From DAOUKH01 sp965207995 (lineage in GTDB: Bacteria > Chloroflexota > Dehalococcoidia > SHYB01): 64,000 nt of DNA. Both the position numbers and the translations under genes were made by a program. Below are positions 41,612 through 50,843 of the stretch, one piece after another (the first letter of the stretch is position 1; each line of letters starts with the position of its first letter). The notes beneath the pieces are model-generated. The model was not told the DNA's origin, ran no database searches, and was given only the letters and a program-made list of their open reading frames with translations. The stretch lies in NCBI GenBank assembly GCA_965207995.1, contig OZ242299.1, forward strand, positions 1,116,001-1,180,000, in the 5' to 3' direction.

Positions 41612-42295
41612 CTAACCTTCCTTCGATGCGTCACGCATCATGCTAAAGAGCGCCATCTCCGCGTCAACGACATCGGGGGGCAGGGAATGCGCCCCGCCGA
41701 GTAGCGTGGCCAACACGTAGATCTTCGCGGCCCGCTCCACGAGTTCACAAGCCGTCAGCGCGGCACGGGGGTCTTTGCCCAAGCCCACGACACCGTGGTT
41801 CGCGACGAGAACGGCGTTACGCTCGGAAACGCCCTCGGCCACCCGCTCGGCAAGCTCCTCCGTGCTGGGGAAGGCGTATTCGGTGACCGGTATCTCGCCC
41901 CCGAGCGACGTGATCATCTCATCGACCACCGGCGGCAGCGGACGATGGGCCACGGCCAACGCGCTGGCGTAGACCGAATGCGTGTGCACCACCGCGCCGG
42001 CGTCGTCCCGGGCGCGGTAGACGCCAATGTGCACCAGGCTCTCGACCGAGGGCAAAGCGTCGCCTTCGACCGGCCCGGCCTCGAAGTCGATGATCTGGAT
42101 ATCCTCGGCGCCGAGCTCCCGATAGGGCTTGCGGCTCGGCGTGATGGCCAGCATCTCTTCGCCCCGCACGCGCATGCTCACGTTGCCCGCCGAGCCGACC
42201 ACGAGCCCCTTCTCGGCCATCTCGCGGGCCGTTTCAACCACGGCCCGCCGCTCGGCGCGGAACCGGCCGGTTACGATATCTTCATCCATCTTCAC
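41612..42295 (-). CDS. Class II aldolase/adducin family protein
   Basis: 227 residues. The zinc-binding His pair is in VVHTHSVYASALAV, a further His in VANHGVVGLGKDP, and the catalytic acid region is in LPSVESLVHIGVYRARD. GSAGNVSMRVRGEEMLAITPS is the substrate phosphate/glycine loop of fuculose-phosphate aldolases. The enzyme would cleave or epimerise a phosphorylated sugar. GTG at 42295 with a GGGAG site is used as start; ATG at 42289 is possible. With the kinase and dehydrogenase upstream it forms a sugar-acid or deoxysugar module. Confidence 0.92.
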   Translation of the reverse strand: MKMDEDIVTGRFRAERRAVVETAREMAEKGLVVGSAGNVSMRVRGEEMLAITPSRKPYRELGAEDIQIIDFEAGPVEGDALPSVESLVHIGVYRARDDAGAVVHTHSVYASALAVAHRPLPPVVDEMITSLGGEIPVTEYAFPSTEELAERVAEGVSERNAVLVANHGVVGLGKDPRAALTACELVERAAKIYVLATLLGGAHSLPPDVVDAEMALFSMMRDASKEG

Positions 42296-42341
42296 GCGTC
42301 TCCCGAAAGAGGGCTAGGCCCATGCCCTCAGCATTGTACGC

Positions 42342-43895
42342 TCACAGCAGATCGCCGGCCTCTTCCAGTCGGCGGGCCATGCCGAGCCACCGCCGGTAGT
42401 GCTCGTCGTACTCGAGCGCCGCGCCGGCGTCGGGCTTCAGCGTCCGCCCCCTGCCCGTCATGCGGCGCGCCGCCGCGGGAAGGTCGCCGTACCATCCCGC
42501 GCCAACGGCGGCGCAGACCGCCGCCCCCAAGGCCGTCGCCTCCGTCGCGGCGATCCGCACCGGCGACCCTAGCACGTCGGTGAGGATGCGGCGGAACGTC
42601 CGGCTTGCCGTGAGCCCGCCAGCGGCCGCGATCGAGTCCGGGCCCCGACCGGCCACGCGCGCGATCTGCTCGACGTTGGCCCGAATGGCGTAGGCCGCGT
42701 TCTCCAAGGCGGCGCGGAAGAGCTCGCCGCGGCCCACCCCGGAAGCCGCCAGCGGTGTGGTAAAGAGCAGCCCGCCCCAGCGCGGGCCGAGGTCCGACGC
42801 GTCGGCTTGGCGCGGCCCCAGGAAGGCCAGCGCGCCCGCGCCCCCCACCGGCGCCTTCGACGCCGCCCGCTCAAACGCCCGCATCGCGTCGGGACCGCCG
42901 CCAAGGGCGAGATCAGCCAACCACGCCACCGCGCCGCCCGCGTCGGTCGCTCCGCTCTCGACCACCCAACAGTCATCCACCACGTGCGCGCCGGTCCAGG
43001 CGCGGCGTTCGGCGTCGAGCGCGGGCCGGTCGAGCACCATCTGGACGGGCGCCGTGCTGCCGGCCAGCACGCCCGCCGCTCCCGGAGCGGCGGCGCCCAT
43101 GCCGAGCAACCCGCACTCCGTGTCAGGCCCGGCGGCGACCACCGGCGTCCCCGCCGACAGCCCCGTCTCGCGGGCCGCCCGCGGCGACACCTCGCCGACC
43201 ACCGACCCCGGCGCCGCCAGCCCGGGCAGGAGGTCGCGGGGAAACTTCAGACGGTCAAGAAGACCGGTCGCCCACTCGCGGCTTCGGAGATCGACGAGGC
43301 CGATCACGATCCCCCCCGCAGGGGTCATGGCGGCCTCGCCGCTCAGCCGGTGCGCGAGCCAGCCATCGAGGGTCAGGACGAGCCGCGCTTGGTCGAAGTC
43401 GGGCAGCGACTCCGCCAACCAGCGCACCTTCGCCGGAGCGGCGATCAGCGCGGGCAGATGCCCGGTCGTAGTATAGATTTCGTCCCCGTATTCCTCCTCG
43501 ATCGCCTGGCCGTGAAAGAACGCCCGCGCCTCTGAGGTCAGTCCCAGATAGAGCGTACGCCCATCGTCCGCAACCAGGGCCAACCCATGGCGTTGCCCCG
43601 TCGCGGCCACGCCCTCGACCTCACCGGCGCGGACGCCCGCGTCGCGCATCGCGCCACGCAGACAAGCGGCGGCGGCCTGCCACACCGCTTCCGCGTCGAG
43701 GTCGCGGGCGAACGCGCCACCGTCACCGGCGTCGGTGAAGCGGTGCGGACGGGAGCGAAGGGCCAGGAGCCGGCCCCGCTCGTCGAACAGGCCGGCGCGG
43801 ACCGACGAGCCCCCCACGTCGATGGCGGCGACGCAGCACGGCCTTCCGGCAGAGCGCGTAGCCGGAGGGCGTCTCAGGTGCGCCGCCGGTCCCAT
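42342..43895 (-). CDS. FGGY-family carbohydrate kinase
   Basis: 517 residues. The first ATPase motif is CCVAAIDVGGSSVRAGLFDERG, the sugar-binding half includes GVAATGQRHGLALV and FDQARLVLTLDGWLAHRLSGE, and the second half has VVAAGPDTECGLLGMGA and IAAAGGLTASRTFRRILTDVLG. It would phosphorylate a pentulose, polyol or similar sugar. The 5' end overlaps the dehydrogenase gene by 22 bp, so coupled translation is likely. The N-terminal ~20 residues (Pro/Arg-rich) are not part of the fold. Substrate unknown. Confidence 0.92.
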   Translation of the reverse strand: MGPAAHLRRPPATRSAGRPCCVAAIDVGGSSVRAGLFDERGRLLALRSRPHRFTDAGDGGAFARDLDAEAVWQAAAACLRGAMRDAGVRAGEVEGVAATGQRHGLALVADDGRTLYLGLTSEARAFFHGQAIEEEYGDEIYTTTGHLPALIAAPAKVRWLAESLPDFDQARLVLTLDGWLAHRLSGEAAMTPAGGIVIGLVDLRSREWATGLLDRLKFPRDLLPGLAAPGSVVGEVSPRAARETGLSAGTPVVAAGPDTECGLLGMGAAAPGAAGVLAGSTAPVQMVLDRPALDAERRAWTGAHVVDDCWVVESGATDAGGAVAWLADLALGGGPDAMRAFERAASKAPVGGAGALAFLGPRQADASDLGPRWGGLLFTTPLAASGVGRGELFRAALENAAYAIRANVEQIARVAGRGPDSIAAAGGLTASRTFRRILTDVLGSPVRIAATEATALGAAVCAAVGAGWYGDLPAAARRMTGRGRTLKPDAGAALEYDEHYRRWLGMARRLEEAGDLL

Positions 43896-44878
43896 GCCGC
43901 GGAGTTTACCAGCCGTTCCGGCCGCTCACCGGCCTCGACGCGTAGAATGTCCTCCACGATCATCGCCGACTGGCGCTCGATCGTCTCATGGGTCGCGCCC
44001 CCGATGTGCGGCGTGAGGATGACGTTGTCCAAATCAAGGAGCGGGCTCGACTCCGGCAACGGATGTCCATCGAAGACGTCGAGGGCCGCGCCCGCGATGA
44101 CGCCCCCGCGCAGGGCCCCGGCCAGCGCCGCCTCGTCCACGACGCCGGACGCGGAGACGTTCACGAGGAAGGCCGTCCGCTTCATGGCGCCGAGGGCCTG
44201 CTCGCCGATGAGGCCGAGCGTCGACTCGCCGGGAGGCACGTGGACGAGGACGTAGTCGGAAACCGCGAGCAGATCCTCGAGTGAAGTCAGGCGCACGCCG
44301 AGCCGGGCCGCCGCCTTGGGATCGACGTACGGATCGGCGGCAACGAGCGACGCGCCGAAGCCGGAAAGCCGCTCGGCGACCATCCGTCCAATGGCGCCCA
44401 AGCCGATGATCCCGACGGTCTTCCCCTGAATCTCGGCGCCCCGGAACTCGGCATAGCCGGCCGCGGGGTCGGACCACTTGCGGCCGTGCACCCAGGTGTC
44501 GGCGGCGGGGAAGCGGCGCGCCAAGCCGAGCATTAGCCCGATTGTGAGCTCGGCCACGGCGGCCCCGTTGCGGCCCGGCGTGTTGACCACGAGCACACCC
44601 CGCTCGGTCGCGGCGTCGATGTCGACGTGGTTGAGGGCGTTGCGGCAGATCCCCACGAGCTTGAGGCCGGGGGCCAAGTCCATCGTCTCCTCGAAGACGA
44701 AGTCGGCCTCGACGACGACGTACCCCTTGCCTTCAGCGTCGAGCCTGCGGCCCAGCTCCTCGGGGTCGCAAAGCTCCCCGGTGTCGAGCCAGCTTTCGTA
44801 GGTGACGTCAAGCCCCGCGGCGCGGAGTCTGTCAAGGCCGGTGGCGTCGAAGGGCGCGAGGATCAGCGCCCCGTTCAC
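43874..44878 (-). CDS. D-isomer-specific 2-hydroxyacid dehydrogenase family protein
   Basis: 334 residues from GTG at 44878, which overlaps the stop of the squalene-synthase-type gene by 4 bp. The NAD site is KTVGIIGLGAIGRMVAERL and the catalytic His is in LTPHIGGATHET. The catalytic Arg expected in a VNTARGGVVDE-type motif is missing: the sequence reads LVNVSASGVVDEAAL, with Ala there, and the usual Glu region reads LDVFDGHPLPE. The reaction may therefore differ from classic phosphoglycerate-type dehydrogenases. It links the hopanoid genes to the kinase/aldolase module. Confidence 0.9.
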   Translation of the reverse strand: MNGALILAPFDATGLDRLRAAGLDVTYESWLDTGELCDPEELGRRLDAEGKGYVVVEADFVFEETMDLAPGLKLVGICRNALNHVDIDAATERGVLVVNTPGRNGAAVAELTIGLMLGLARRFPAADTWVHGRKWSDPAAGYAEFRGAEIQGKTVGIIGLGAIGRMVAERLSGFGASLVAADPYVDPKAAARLGVRLTSLEDLLAVSDYVLVHVPPGESTLGLIGEQALGAMKRTAFLVNVSASGVVDEAALAGALRGGVIAGAALDVFDGHPLPESSPLLDLDNVILTPHIGGATHETIERQSAMIVEDILRVEAGERPERLVNSAAWDRRRT

Positions 44879-45762
44879 CGCCACGGGATCAGGCTCCGGG
44901 CCACGACGCCGCTCCACGTCTGCAGAACGGTGAGCAGCTTGCCGCCGGTGGAGAGCGCGGCCCGTTCGCTGAACACGTCGTAGCCGTTCGCCTCGATGCG
45001 GCGCAGGACTTTCGAGTAGAGGGCGCGCAGGACGGCGGGGCAGACTCGCGAGCGCGTGGGCACCAGCGGGAGGAGCATCCCGCCGCTTCGGAAGTGCTCG
45101 CGCGCCCGCTCGGCCTGGAACCGCATGAGGTCGACGAAGGGGCCGTTGACCACGCCCGCCATGAGGTCGTCCTCGCCGTAACCGAACCTCCGCAGCTCCT
45201 CTTGCGGCAGATAAATCCGGTCGCGCTCGGCGTCTTCCTTCACGTCGCGCATGATGTTGACGAGCTGCATGGCGATGCCGAGGTCGATGGCGTACTCCTT
45301 GGCGCGCTCGCCGCGGTAGCCGAAGATCTCGATGCAAATCAAGCCTACCACCGAGGCGACGTGGTAGCAGTAGCGGCGCAGGTCATCGAATGTTTCGTAG
45401 CGGTTGATGGTCAGGTCCATCACCACGCCGTCGATCAGGCTGTCGAAGTACTCCCTGGGGATGGCGTAGCGCTGCGCCGCGTCCCAGAGCGCCACGAACG
45501 TGGCGTCGCAGGGACGGCCCTCATACGTCTCGTGGAGGCGGCGGCGGTGCTCCTCGAGCAGGCTGCGCTTCTCGTCGAGCGGCAACGGTTCGTCGGAGTA
45601 GTCGTCGCAGGCGCGGCTGAAGGCGTAGGCGGCGTAGATCGCCCGCCTCTTGGGCGGCGGCAGGGGAAGGAAAGCGTAGTAGAAGTTGGTGGCGCGCTCG
45701 CGCACCAGCGCGCGGCAGGCCTCGTAGGCCTCGGGGACGGTTGGGAGGGAATCGGCGGCCAT
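44875..45762 (-). CDS. Squalene/phytoene synthase family protein, probably squalene synthase step
   Basis: 295 residues. The two Asp-rich motifs are intact: ACDDYSDE at 52-58 (D53, D54, D57) and NIMRDVKEDAERDRIYLP with D173 and D177. They bind the Mg and diphosphates of two farnesyl diphosphate molecules. Hopanoid clusters often use HpnC/HpnD/HpnE for squalene; here a single family member lies next to the cyclase, so either it makes squalene alone or partners lie elsewhere. Phytoene synthase activity cannot be excluded from sequence alone. ATG at 45762 fits the family N-terminus. Confidence 0.9.
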   Translation of the reverse strand: MAADSLPTVPEAYEACRALVRERATNFYYAFLPLPPPKRRAIYAAYAFSRACDDYSDEPLPLDEKRSLLEEHRRRLHETYEGRPCDATFVALWDAAQRYAIPREYFDSLIDGVVMDLTINRYETFDDLRRYCYHVASVVGLICIEIFGYRGERAKEYAIDLGIAMQLVNIMRDVKEDAERDRIYLPQEELRRFGYGEDDLMAGVVNGPFVDLMRFQAERAREHFRSGGMLLPLVPTRSRVCPAVLRALYSKVLRRIEANGYDVFSERAALSTGGKLLTVLQTWSGVVARSLIPWR

Positions 45763-45789
45763 GGCAGCGCCGGTCTCGGCCGCCCGGGG

Positions 45790-47079
45790 CTACGCGCCGC
45801 CCCAGCGCCGCTCCACGTACTCTTCGACCATCCCGATGAAGTCATCGGCGATGGTCGCGCCTTCGAGGAAGCGGCTACGCTCACCGTCGACAAAGACCGG
45901 CGCCCGCGGCGCCTCGCCGCTGCCGGGCAGGGAGATGCCGATATTGGCGGCGCGGGACTCGCCGGGCCCGTTCACCACGCAGCCCATGACCGCCACCGTC
46001 AGCGTCTCCGCGCCGGCGTACTTGCCCCGCCACACCGGCATCTTCTCATCGAGGTGGACCTGGATGTCGCGCGCGAGCTCGCGGAACAGCGTCGAGGTCG
46101 TCCTGCCGCAACCGGGACAGGCGGTAACCGCCGGCCTGAAGGACCGGAGATGGAGCGCCTGGAGAATCTCCTGGCAGAGACGCACCTCGCGGGCGCGGTC
46201 GCCGCCGGGCTCCGGGGTGAGGCTCGACCGGATGGTGTCGCCGATGCCGTCGTAGAGCAGGACGGAGAGCGCGGCGGTCGTCGCCACGATCCCCTTCGTC
46301 CCCATGCCGGCTTCGGTGAGGCCGAGGTGTAGGGGGAAGTCGCACTGCGCCGCGATTTCGCGGTAGGCCTCGACCATCTGGGGCAGCCGCGACACCTTGC
46401 ACGAAATAATGATGTTCTCTTCGGGCAGACCGAGATCGACCGCCGCAGCAGCGCTCTCGATCGCGCTCTCAACGAGCGCCGCCCGTTCCACGCTGTCGCC
46501 GTCGGCGGGGTTGGGCAGCCGCGAGTTCTCGTCCATGCGGCGCGCCAGGATGTCGGGGTCGAGGCTGCCCGCGTTGACGCCGATGCGCACCGGCTTGTTC
46601 AAGTCGCGGGCCACCTCGATGAAGGCGCGGAAGTTCTCGTCGTGACGTGGGCCGCGCCCCACGTTGCCCGGGTTGATGCGGAACTTGGCCAGCGTCTTGG
46701 CGCAGTCGGCGTGGTCCCGCAGCAGGCGGTGGCCGATGAAGTGGAAGTCGCCGATGAGCGGCACGGAGCAACCCTCGGCGTCAAGGCGCTTGCGGATTTC
46801 GGGCACGGCGCGGGCCGCGTCGTCGTTGTTGACCGTCACCCGCACCAGCTCGCTGCCCGCCTCGGCCAGCAGCTTCACCTGCGCCGTCGTGGCCTCGACG
46901 TCGGCCGTGTCGGTGTCGGTCATCGACTGGACCACGATGGGGTTCATCCCGCCGATGGCCACGCCGCCCACCACGGCGACCTTCGACAGCCGCCGCCGCG
47001 CCATGACGTGCCCGTTCGCAGCGTCCGCCGGCGGCGAGGACTGCGCCATGGGCAGCACTCGTTTCGACTCTTTAGCCAT
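45790..47079 (-). CDS. ispG: 4-hydroxy-3-methylbut-2-enyl-diphosphate synthase (IspG/GcpE)
   Basis: 429 residues. TIM barrel start IGGMNPIVVQSMTDTDTAD; DFHFIGHRLLRDHADCAKTLAK; RINPGNVG; the [4Fe-4S] ligands are in VTACPGCGRTTST and AVMGCVVNGPGE. It converts methylerythritol cyclodiphosphate to HMBPP, the penultimate MEP step, and needs reduced ferredoxin or flavodoxin. The first ~30 residues are variable. The start overlaps the squalene-hopene cyclase end by 8 bp. Its place inside the hopanoid operon ties precursor supply to hopanoid production. Confidence 0.97.
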   Translation of the reverse strand: MAKESKRVLPMAQSSPPADAANGHVMARRRLSKVAVVGGVAIGGMNPIVVQSMTDTDTADVEATTAQVKLLAEAGSELVRVTVNNDDAARAVPEIRKRLDAEGCSVPLIGDFHFIGHRLLRDHADCAKTLAKFRINPGNVGRGPRHDENFRAFIEVARDLNKPVRIGVNAGSLDPDILARRMDENSRLPNPADGDSVERAALVESAIESAAAAVDLGLPEENIIISCKVSRLPQMVEAYREIAAQCDFPLHLGLTEAGMGTKGIVATTAALSVLLYDGIGDTIRSSLTPEPGGDRAREVRLCQEILQALHLRSFRPAVTACPGCGRTTSTLFRELARDIQVHLDEKMPVWRGKYAGAETLTVAVMGCVVNGPGESRAANIGISLPGSGEAPRAPVFVDGERSRFLEGATIADDFIGMVEEYVERRWGGA

Positions 47080-49087
47080 AGCTACGGACGTTCCTCCGGG
47101 GTGCGCGGATGGCCCGGCGGTACTGCCCGAGCGCCATGAGCGGCCAGTAGTTGCGGTACAGGTGGTAGTTGATCATGAAGTCGCGGGGAAAGCCCGTGCC
47201 GGTGAACTCCGGCTCGTCCCACGAGCCGTCGTCCTGCTGGCTCCGGACCAGATAGTCGACGCCGCGTTTCGTGCTCTCCGTCTCCACCCGGCCGCCGGCG
47301 ATCAGCCCCAGAAGGGCCCACGCCGTCTGCGACTTCGTGCTCGGCCCCTTGCCGCGCAGCGAGGGGTCGATGTAGGTCTCCACGCCTTCGCCCCAGCCGC
47401 CGTCCTCGCGCTGGTGCGCGACGATCCAGTCCAAGGCCTTCCTTATGTAGGGCTGGTCCATGTCCTCGCCGATGTGCTTCAGCGCGGGGAGCACGGCCCC
47501 AAGCCCGTAGATGTAGTTCACGCCCCACCGGCCCCACCATGAGCCGTCCAGCTCCTGGGTCTCCTTCAGAAAGTCCAGACCCGCGTTGACGCTCTCCCGT
47601 GAGGTGTTATAGCCCATGCGGCCCAGGATTTCTAGCACGTGGGCCGTGACGTCCTCGCTGGGGGGGTCGACCACTTCGCCGAAATCGCAGAACGGGATGG
47701 TGGAGACCCACCGCTTGAGATTGTCGGCGTCGAAGGAAGCCCACCCGCCGTTCTTGCTCTGCATCCCTTCAAGCCACTCCCGGCTGCGATCCAGCGCCAG
47801 CTCCATGCGCGGGTCCCCGCGCCGCCCCATGTTATGGAGCGCGATCATCACCATCGCGGTGTCGTCGATGTCGGGATAGACGTCGTTGGCGAACTCGAAG
47901 GCCCAGCCCCCGGGCTTCAGGTCGGGCCGTTTCACCTGCCAGTCGCCGGCGTATTCGAGGATCTGCTCGTCCAGCAGCCAATCCGCCGCCTTGGCCATGC
48001 GCGGGTCGTCGACCGGGACGTCGGCCTCTTGCAGGGCAATCATCGCGAGGCAGGTATCCCACACCGGGGAGATGCAAGGCTCCGTGCGGAAGGTATCGTC
48101 CGTCTCCCGCGCAAACCCGTCAAACCCGTTAAGCCCCTTCTTGATGACGGGGTGGTCGTTGTCGTAGCCCACGGTGCGGAGGGCCATCAGCGAGTAGACC
48201 CACGGCGGCTGAATCCCGCCCCACGACCCATCCTCTTCCTGGCGTCTGAGGATCCACTCTTCGGCCTTCTTCAGCGCGGAGTTCTTGAAGGGAGTGCGCA
48301 CCGTGCGGAAAGGACGCCATTCCAGCAGGCGCAGGGCGCGGTCCACGGCCTTGAAGAACGTTCCCGGGCTCAGGAGTTTTCCGTTCTTTCCGAACGTGTA
48401 TTCCGTCTTCTCCCGCCCATCGGGGTAGAGCTCGTCGATGTCCGCCCACTCCGGCACGCTTCGGAGCGGCTTCTCCGTCATCAGGATGGTGCAGGCCACG
48501 ATGGTGCCCCGCGCCCAGCTGGCGAATTCGTAGATGTTCAGCGGGAACCATGCCGGGAGATGCATGATCTCGACGGGCAGCACCGGCGTGGCCTCCCACT
48601 CCCACTGGCCGAAGAGGGCAAGCCACATCTTGGTGAAGACCCGGGTTTCGGGGACGCCGCCCTTGGAAAGGATGAACTCGCGGGCCTTGACGAGTGCCGG
48701 GTCGTCATACGGCTCGCCGGCGAGCTTCATCGCGAAGTAGCACTCGACGGCGATGCTCAGGTCGCTGGGGCCGCCGTACCAGATCGGCCACCCGCCGTCC
48801 TCAAGCTGCATCTGCTTCAGATAGTTGGCGATCTTGCGCCAGCGCTCGCGGTCCGGTAGGTCCATGAAGTGCGTGAGCAGCAGGTACTCCGCGTGGATGG
48901 CGCAGTTCGCCTCAAGCTCCCCCCACCAGTAGCCGTCGTCGTATTGCAGGTCGAAGAGGTGTCCGACGGCGCGGTCGATGGTCCTGTCGAGCTTTTCGGC
49001 GAACGGGATGGCGCCGAGGCGCGGCGCTGTCCCGTTCCTGTGCGGCGTATGGTTGGCGACTTGTGTTCTCTGGGTGGAAGAGATCAT
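47072..49087 (-). CDS. shc: Squalene-hopene cyclase
   Basis: 671 residues, the normal length. The catalytic DxDDTA motif is at 406-411 (DIDDTA), which protonates squalene; several QW repeats are visible (QLEDGGW, QEEDGSWGGIQPPW, QSKNGGWASFD, QELDGSWWGRWG, QREDGGWGEG, QQDDGSW). WWGELEANCAIHAEYL near residue 54 is the cyclase N-terminal block. It is a monotopic membrane enzyme that makes hopene or diplopterol. Start overlaps hpnA stop by 4 bp. Confidence 0.97.
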   Translation of the reverse strand: MISSTQRTQVANHTPHRNGTAPRLGAIPFAEKLDRTIDRAVGHLFDLQYDDGYWWGELEANCAIHAEYLLLTHFMDLPDRERWRKIANYLKQMQLEDGGWPIWYGGPSDLSIAVECYFAMKLAGEPYDDPALVKAREFILSKGGVPETRVFTKMWLALFGQWEWEATPVLPVEIMHLPAWFPLNIYEFASWARGTIVACTILMTEKPLRSVPEWADIDELYPDGREKTEYTFGKNGKLLSPGTFFKAVDRALRLLEWRPFRTVRTPFKNSALKKAEEWILRRQEEDGSWGGIQPPWVYSLMALRTVGYDNDHPVIKKGLNGFDGFARETDDTFRTEPCISPVWDTCLAMIALQEADVPVDDPRMAKAADWLLDEQILEYAGDWQVKRPDLKPGGWAFEFANDVYPDIDDTAMVMIALHNMGRRGDPRMELALDRSREWLEGMQSKNGGWASFDADNLKRWVSTIPFCDFGEVVDPPSEDVTAHVLEILGRMGYNTSRESVNAGLDFLKETQELDGSWWGRWGVNYIYGLGAVLPALKHIGEDMDQPYIRKALDWIVAHQREDGGWGEGVETYIDPSLRGKGPSTKSQTAWALLGLIAGGRVETESTKRGVDYLVRSQQDDGSWDEPEFTGTGFPRDFMINYHLYRNYWPLMALGQYRRAIRAPRRNVRSYG

Positions 49088-50073
49088 GCGTAGCCATGCT
49101 CCCGGAACCAGCCGACGGCCTCGGCGAGCGCGTCATCGACTGGGGTTTGCGGAAGGCCGAGCTCGGCCCGCGCCTTGCCCGGATCGAAGAACATTCGCTT
49201 CTTGGCGAGCTGCACCTCCGCCGTCGTGGCCCGCGGCGCGCGGCGTAGCAGCCGGCCCTCGATCAACTCGTCGGCATGGGCGAAGGCCAAGGCGAGCCAA
49301 TAGGGGATGCGCACCCTCGGCGGCTTCAGGCCGGTGATGCGGGCCAGTGCTTGGAAGATCTCGCGCAGCGTCATGTTCCGGTTGCCCAGGATGTAGCGGT
49401 GTCCCGGCTTACCCTTCTCGTAGGCCAGGACGTGCCCCTTGGCGACGTCGCGCACGTGGACGAGATTGAGCCCCGTCTCCAGATAGCCGAACATCCGCTG
49501 CTTCAAGAAGTCGACGATGATCCTGCCCGTCGGCGTGGGCTTTACATCGCCCGGCCCAACCGGCGTGGTCGGGTTCACGATCACCGTCTCCAGCCCGTTC
49601 ATGCCGGCGTTCAGCACTTCCAATTCCGACAGGTACTTCGAGCGCTTGTAGCCCGCGAGCAGCGCGCGCGTGTCGACGGGCGTCTCCTCGGTGCCCGGCG
49701 AGCCGTCCCTTGGCAGACCGATAGCCGCCGACGAGCTGGTGTGGACGGCGCGCTTGACGCCCGCTTTGCTCGCCGCGCTCAAGATCTTCCTCGTTCCCTC
49801 GACATTGGTCCGGTAGGCAAGGTTGTGGTCCGGCGGCCAGTAGGCGTAGAGCGCGCCGACGTGAAAGAGCGCGTCGCACCCGCTCAGCGCCCGCCGCATC
49901 GGCTCTTCCTCACCCAAGAGGTCCGCTTCGGCAATCTCCACGTTCAACCCTTCGATCGCTGTGTGGTCGCTCCCCGGCCGTACCATCGCCCGGACCGAAG
50001 CCCCCTGGTCGAGGAGCTCTCGCACCAGGTTGCCCCCGATGAATCCGGTGGCCCCGGTGACAGCCGCCTTCAT
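49084..50073 (-). CDS. hpnA: Hopanoid-associated sugar epimerase HpnA
   Basis: 329 residues of the extended short-chain dehydrogenase type. NAD site VTGATGFIGGNLVRELLDQG, then FHVGALYAYWPPDHNLAYRTN, the catalytic region (VHTSSSAAIG and GYKRSKYLSELEVL with the YxxxK variant), and VNPTTPVGPGDVKPTPTG. HpnA proteins occur with hopanoid genes; their exact substrate is unsettled. The gene overlaps its neighbours on both sides by 4 bp, so it is part of the coupled hopanoid unit. Confidence 0.92.
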   Translation of the reverse strand: MKAAVTGATGFIGGNLVRELLDQGASVRAMVRPGSDHTAIEGLNVEIAEADLLGEEEPMRRALSGCDALFHVGALYAYWPPDHNLAYRTNVEGTRKILSAASKAGVKRAVHTSSSAAIGLPRDGSPGTEETPVDTRALLAGYKRSKYLSELEVLNAGMNGLETVIVNPTTPVGPGDVKPTPTGRIIVDFLKQRMFGYLETGLNLVHVRDVAKGHVLAYEKGKPGHRYILGNRNMTLREIFQALARITGLKPPRVRIPYWLALAFAHADELIEGRLLRRAPRATTAEVQLAKKRMFFDPGKARAELGLPQTPVDDALAEAVGWFREHGYA

Positions 50074-50840
50074 GTCACCACCGGCGCCGCCCGGTAGACC
50101 TTCCTGATGAAGGTCTCCCCAAAGACGGCGAGGTTCCTTGCTCCTTTCCTCGCGTTCCCCGCCAGCCGAGGCGCTTCGAAGATGTGCCAGGGATGCGTCG
50201 CGTAGTAGCGGGCCGCGGCGAGGGGGCGCACCTCGCCCATGTCGTCGAGAAAGCGGGGGTAGTCGGGGAGAGCGTCGTCCGTTTCGTCGGAGATGGCGCG
50301 CACCGCGAGAAAGGGGATGCGCGCCTCCAGTGCCAGCTTGCCAATCCAGTAGCTCTCCATGTCGACCGCATTGGTGCGCGGCGACGATGCGAACTGCTCC
50401 TTTTGCTCCAAGGTGAAAAGCGTTTCCGGGACGGTTACGACCTCGTCGGTATGGACCGCGATGAACTCGTCCTCGAGGGCTTCGAGCGCCGAGTCGAACA
50501 GGTAGGGGTCGGGCGCGATGGCCCCGTCCAGCGCGCCCGAGTAGTCCAAGCCGCGAATGGTCCGGGGCACGACGAGGTCGCCTCCGTATACGTCGGGGGC
50601 GACGCCGCCTGCGAAGCCGAGCGAAACGATGGCGCGGGGCCGGACGTGGGCGAGCAGGAGGTCGCGCACCGCCGACTCCGACCGCTCCCGGCCGATGCCG
50701 CTGCGGATGAGGGCCACGGGCCGTCCGTCGGCCGTCCCCTCCACCACGACGGCGGAGCCGAACCGCTCCGTCTCCGGGTCGCTCACCAACGGCTCGAGGC
50801 CGGCGATCTCACGGCGCACCGCACCAATGAAGACGAGCAT
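50070..50840 (-). CDS. hpnG: Hopanoid-associated phosphorylase HpnG (nucleoside phosphorylase family)
   Basis: 256 residues. VALIRSGIGRERSESAVRDLL, IVSLGFAGGVAPDVYGGDLVVP, and AVDMESYWIGKLALEARIPFLAVRAISDETDD are the phosphorylase-family blocks, the last holding the ribose-binding Met-Glu and the catalytic Asp. HpnG removes adenine from adenosylhopane so that ribosylhopane is formed. It follows the HpnH gene and one unknown gene, consistent with consecutive steps. Confidence 0.92.
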   Translation of the reverse strand: MLVFIGAVRREIAGLEPLVSDPETERFGSAVVVEGTADGRPVALIRSGIGRERSESAVRDLLLAHVRPRAIVSLGFAGGVAPDVYGGDLVVPRTIRGLDYSGALDGAIAPDPYLFDSALEALEDEFIAVHTDEVVTVPETLFTLEQKEQFASSPRTNAVDMESYWIGKLALEARIPFLAVRAISDETDDALPDYPRFLDDMGEVRPLAAARYYATHPWHIFEAPRLAGNARKGARNLAVFGETFIRKVYRAAPVVT

Positions 50841-50843
50841 CGG

